Assembly (NCBI RefSeq): GCF_028201475.1
Contig: NZ_CP116383.1
Location: forward strand, 1,860,001-1,924,000
Source: Vibrio sp. SCSIO 43137
GTDB lineage: Bacteria; Pseudomonadota; Gammaproteobacteria; Enterobacterales; Vibrionaceae
Reading direction: 5' to 3'
DNA length: 64,000 nt
Shown here: positions 63,404 to 64,000 of the stretch, one piece after another
Numbering within the stretch: the first letter of the stretch is position 1
Layout: each line of letters starts with the position of its first letter
Translations under genes and position numbers: made by a program
Notes under the pieces: generated by a model
What the model was told of the DNA's origin: nothing
What the model saw: the letters and a program-made list of their open reading frames with translations, nothing else
The model's database searches: none

Positions 63404-64000
63404 TATTGCTCCTCACTGCTGAAGGACTCAGCATTTTCTTGCGGGGTAATACCCCAATCCTGCCATATAGGTGTTACACCAGAGGGTAACCAGAGGTTCC
63501 TTCCCAACTCCGTCCACGGAGAGGGATAATGAAAATCAGACCCCTGAGAGGCTAATATATTGTATTGTATAGCATAATCCGCCAGATTGCGCCTATCTTG
63601 TTGCGCTTGTTGCGGTAAAGCCACTTCCATGGCGTCACCGCCCGCTTCGGTAAACGCACTAATTAGACGTTTTATCCATTTTGCTGTCAGGTTATAACGT
63701 CCCGGATGAGCCAGCACCGCCTGCCCGCCAGCCTGATGGATCGCTTCTACAGCTTCCGCCATTGAGCACCAGTTAGGAGGCACATAACCGGGGTTATTAC
63801 GGGTCAGGTACTTCTTAAACACCTGTTGCATGTTTTTCACATGCCCCTTAGCCACCAGCCATTTAGCAAAATGAGCACGGGTAACCGGCGCACCGGCCGC
63901 AATATCTAATACTTCATCGTATACCGGAACACCCAGAGCTTTTGACAGGCGCTCGGCGATCAGTTTTGAACGCTCTACTCTTCTCTGCTGCTGTTGCTCA
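63403..64000 (-). CDS. PHP-domain phosphoesterase / RNase AM (YciV-like), 5' end cut by window
   Basis: The frame is open to the right edge (64000), so the gene's start lies outside. Seen in the last 199 aa: [52 protein letters not shown] with PHP-type metal-site His (AHPGRY) and [12 protein letters not shown] with the C-terminal Asp-His pair. In related bacteria this family removes 5' nucleotides from RNA fragments (RNase AM). Linked to yciO by the shared stop/start. The N-terminal metal site cannot be seen here. Confidence 0.9.
   Translation of the reverse strand, partial: EQQQQRRVERSKLIAERLSKALGVPVYDEVLDIAAGAPVTRAHFAKWLVAKGHVKNMQQVFKKYLTRNNPGYVPPNWCSMAEAVEAIHQAGGQAVLAHPGRYNLTAKWIKRLISAFTEAGGDAMEVALPQQAQQDRRNLADYAIQYNILASQGSDFHYPSPWTELGRNLWLPSGVTPIWQDWGITPQENAESFSSEEQ

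Overview
The window looks like part of a Vibrionaceae chromosome, or that of a close gammaproteobacterial relative. The pointers are a uvrY/varA-uvrC-pgsA-tRNA block, a ToxR/ToxS-like pair opposite a porin, an H-NOX/hybrid-kinase pair, polB, efpL, and an rluB-yciO-PHP-nuclease block. No rRNA, prophage, integrase or CRISPR array was seen. All product names come from reading motifs and gene order; no database search was run.

Layout. 0.2-3.1 kb: a PhoD-like phosphatase and a periplasmic dienelactone-hydrolase-like protein. 3.1-18.0 kb: two divergent branched-chain amino acid degradation operons around the MerR-family gene liuR. The leftward operon (thiolase, mmsA, acyl-CoA dehydrogenase, enoyl-CoA hydratase, 3-hydroxyisobutyryl-CoA hydrolase, mmsB, SDR) handles valine and isoleucine. 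The rightward operon (liuR, liuABCDE) handles leucine. 30.9-40.0 kb: a methyltransferase, then a leftward Liv-type ABC transporter operon with two acyl-CoA ligase genes. 40.0-43.5 kb: ETF-quinone oxidoreductase and, divergently, etfB-etfA, which take electrons from the acyl-CoA dehydrogenases. Near-identical 16-bp palindromic sites (TTKACGTAAACGTMAA) precede the valine/isoleucine operon, the Liv operon and the ETF genes, so these blocks probably form one LiuR regulon.

Between the catabolic and transport blocks (18.0-30.9 kb) lies an accessory segment: three toxin-antitoxin-like modules (GNAT toxin without a normal start codon, Panacea/DUF4065 pair, TacA/TacT-like pair), small proteins of unknown function, an RRM protein, GNAT enzymes, an AraC regulator with a hydrolase operon, a CadR-like MerR regulator divergent from a DsbB/DsbA-like pair, and a dispersed structured repeat.

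43.6-46.5 kb: a porin divergent from a ToxR-like regulator that carries an in-frame amber codon, followed by a ToxS-like gene. 46.9-53.7 kb: tRNA-Gly/Leu and tRNA-Gly/Cys pairs embedded in decayed tRNA-Gly 3' ends and terminators, an IS30-family element inserted in that array, and an HDOD/H-NOX/hybrid-kinase group plus a CBM48 protein between the tRNA pairs. 54.0-64.0 kb: housekeeping genes pgsA, uvrC, uvrY/varA, polB, a nucleotidyltransferase, efpL, a yciU-like gene, rluB, a yciO-like gene and a PHP nuclease cut by the window end.
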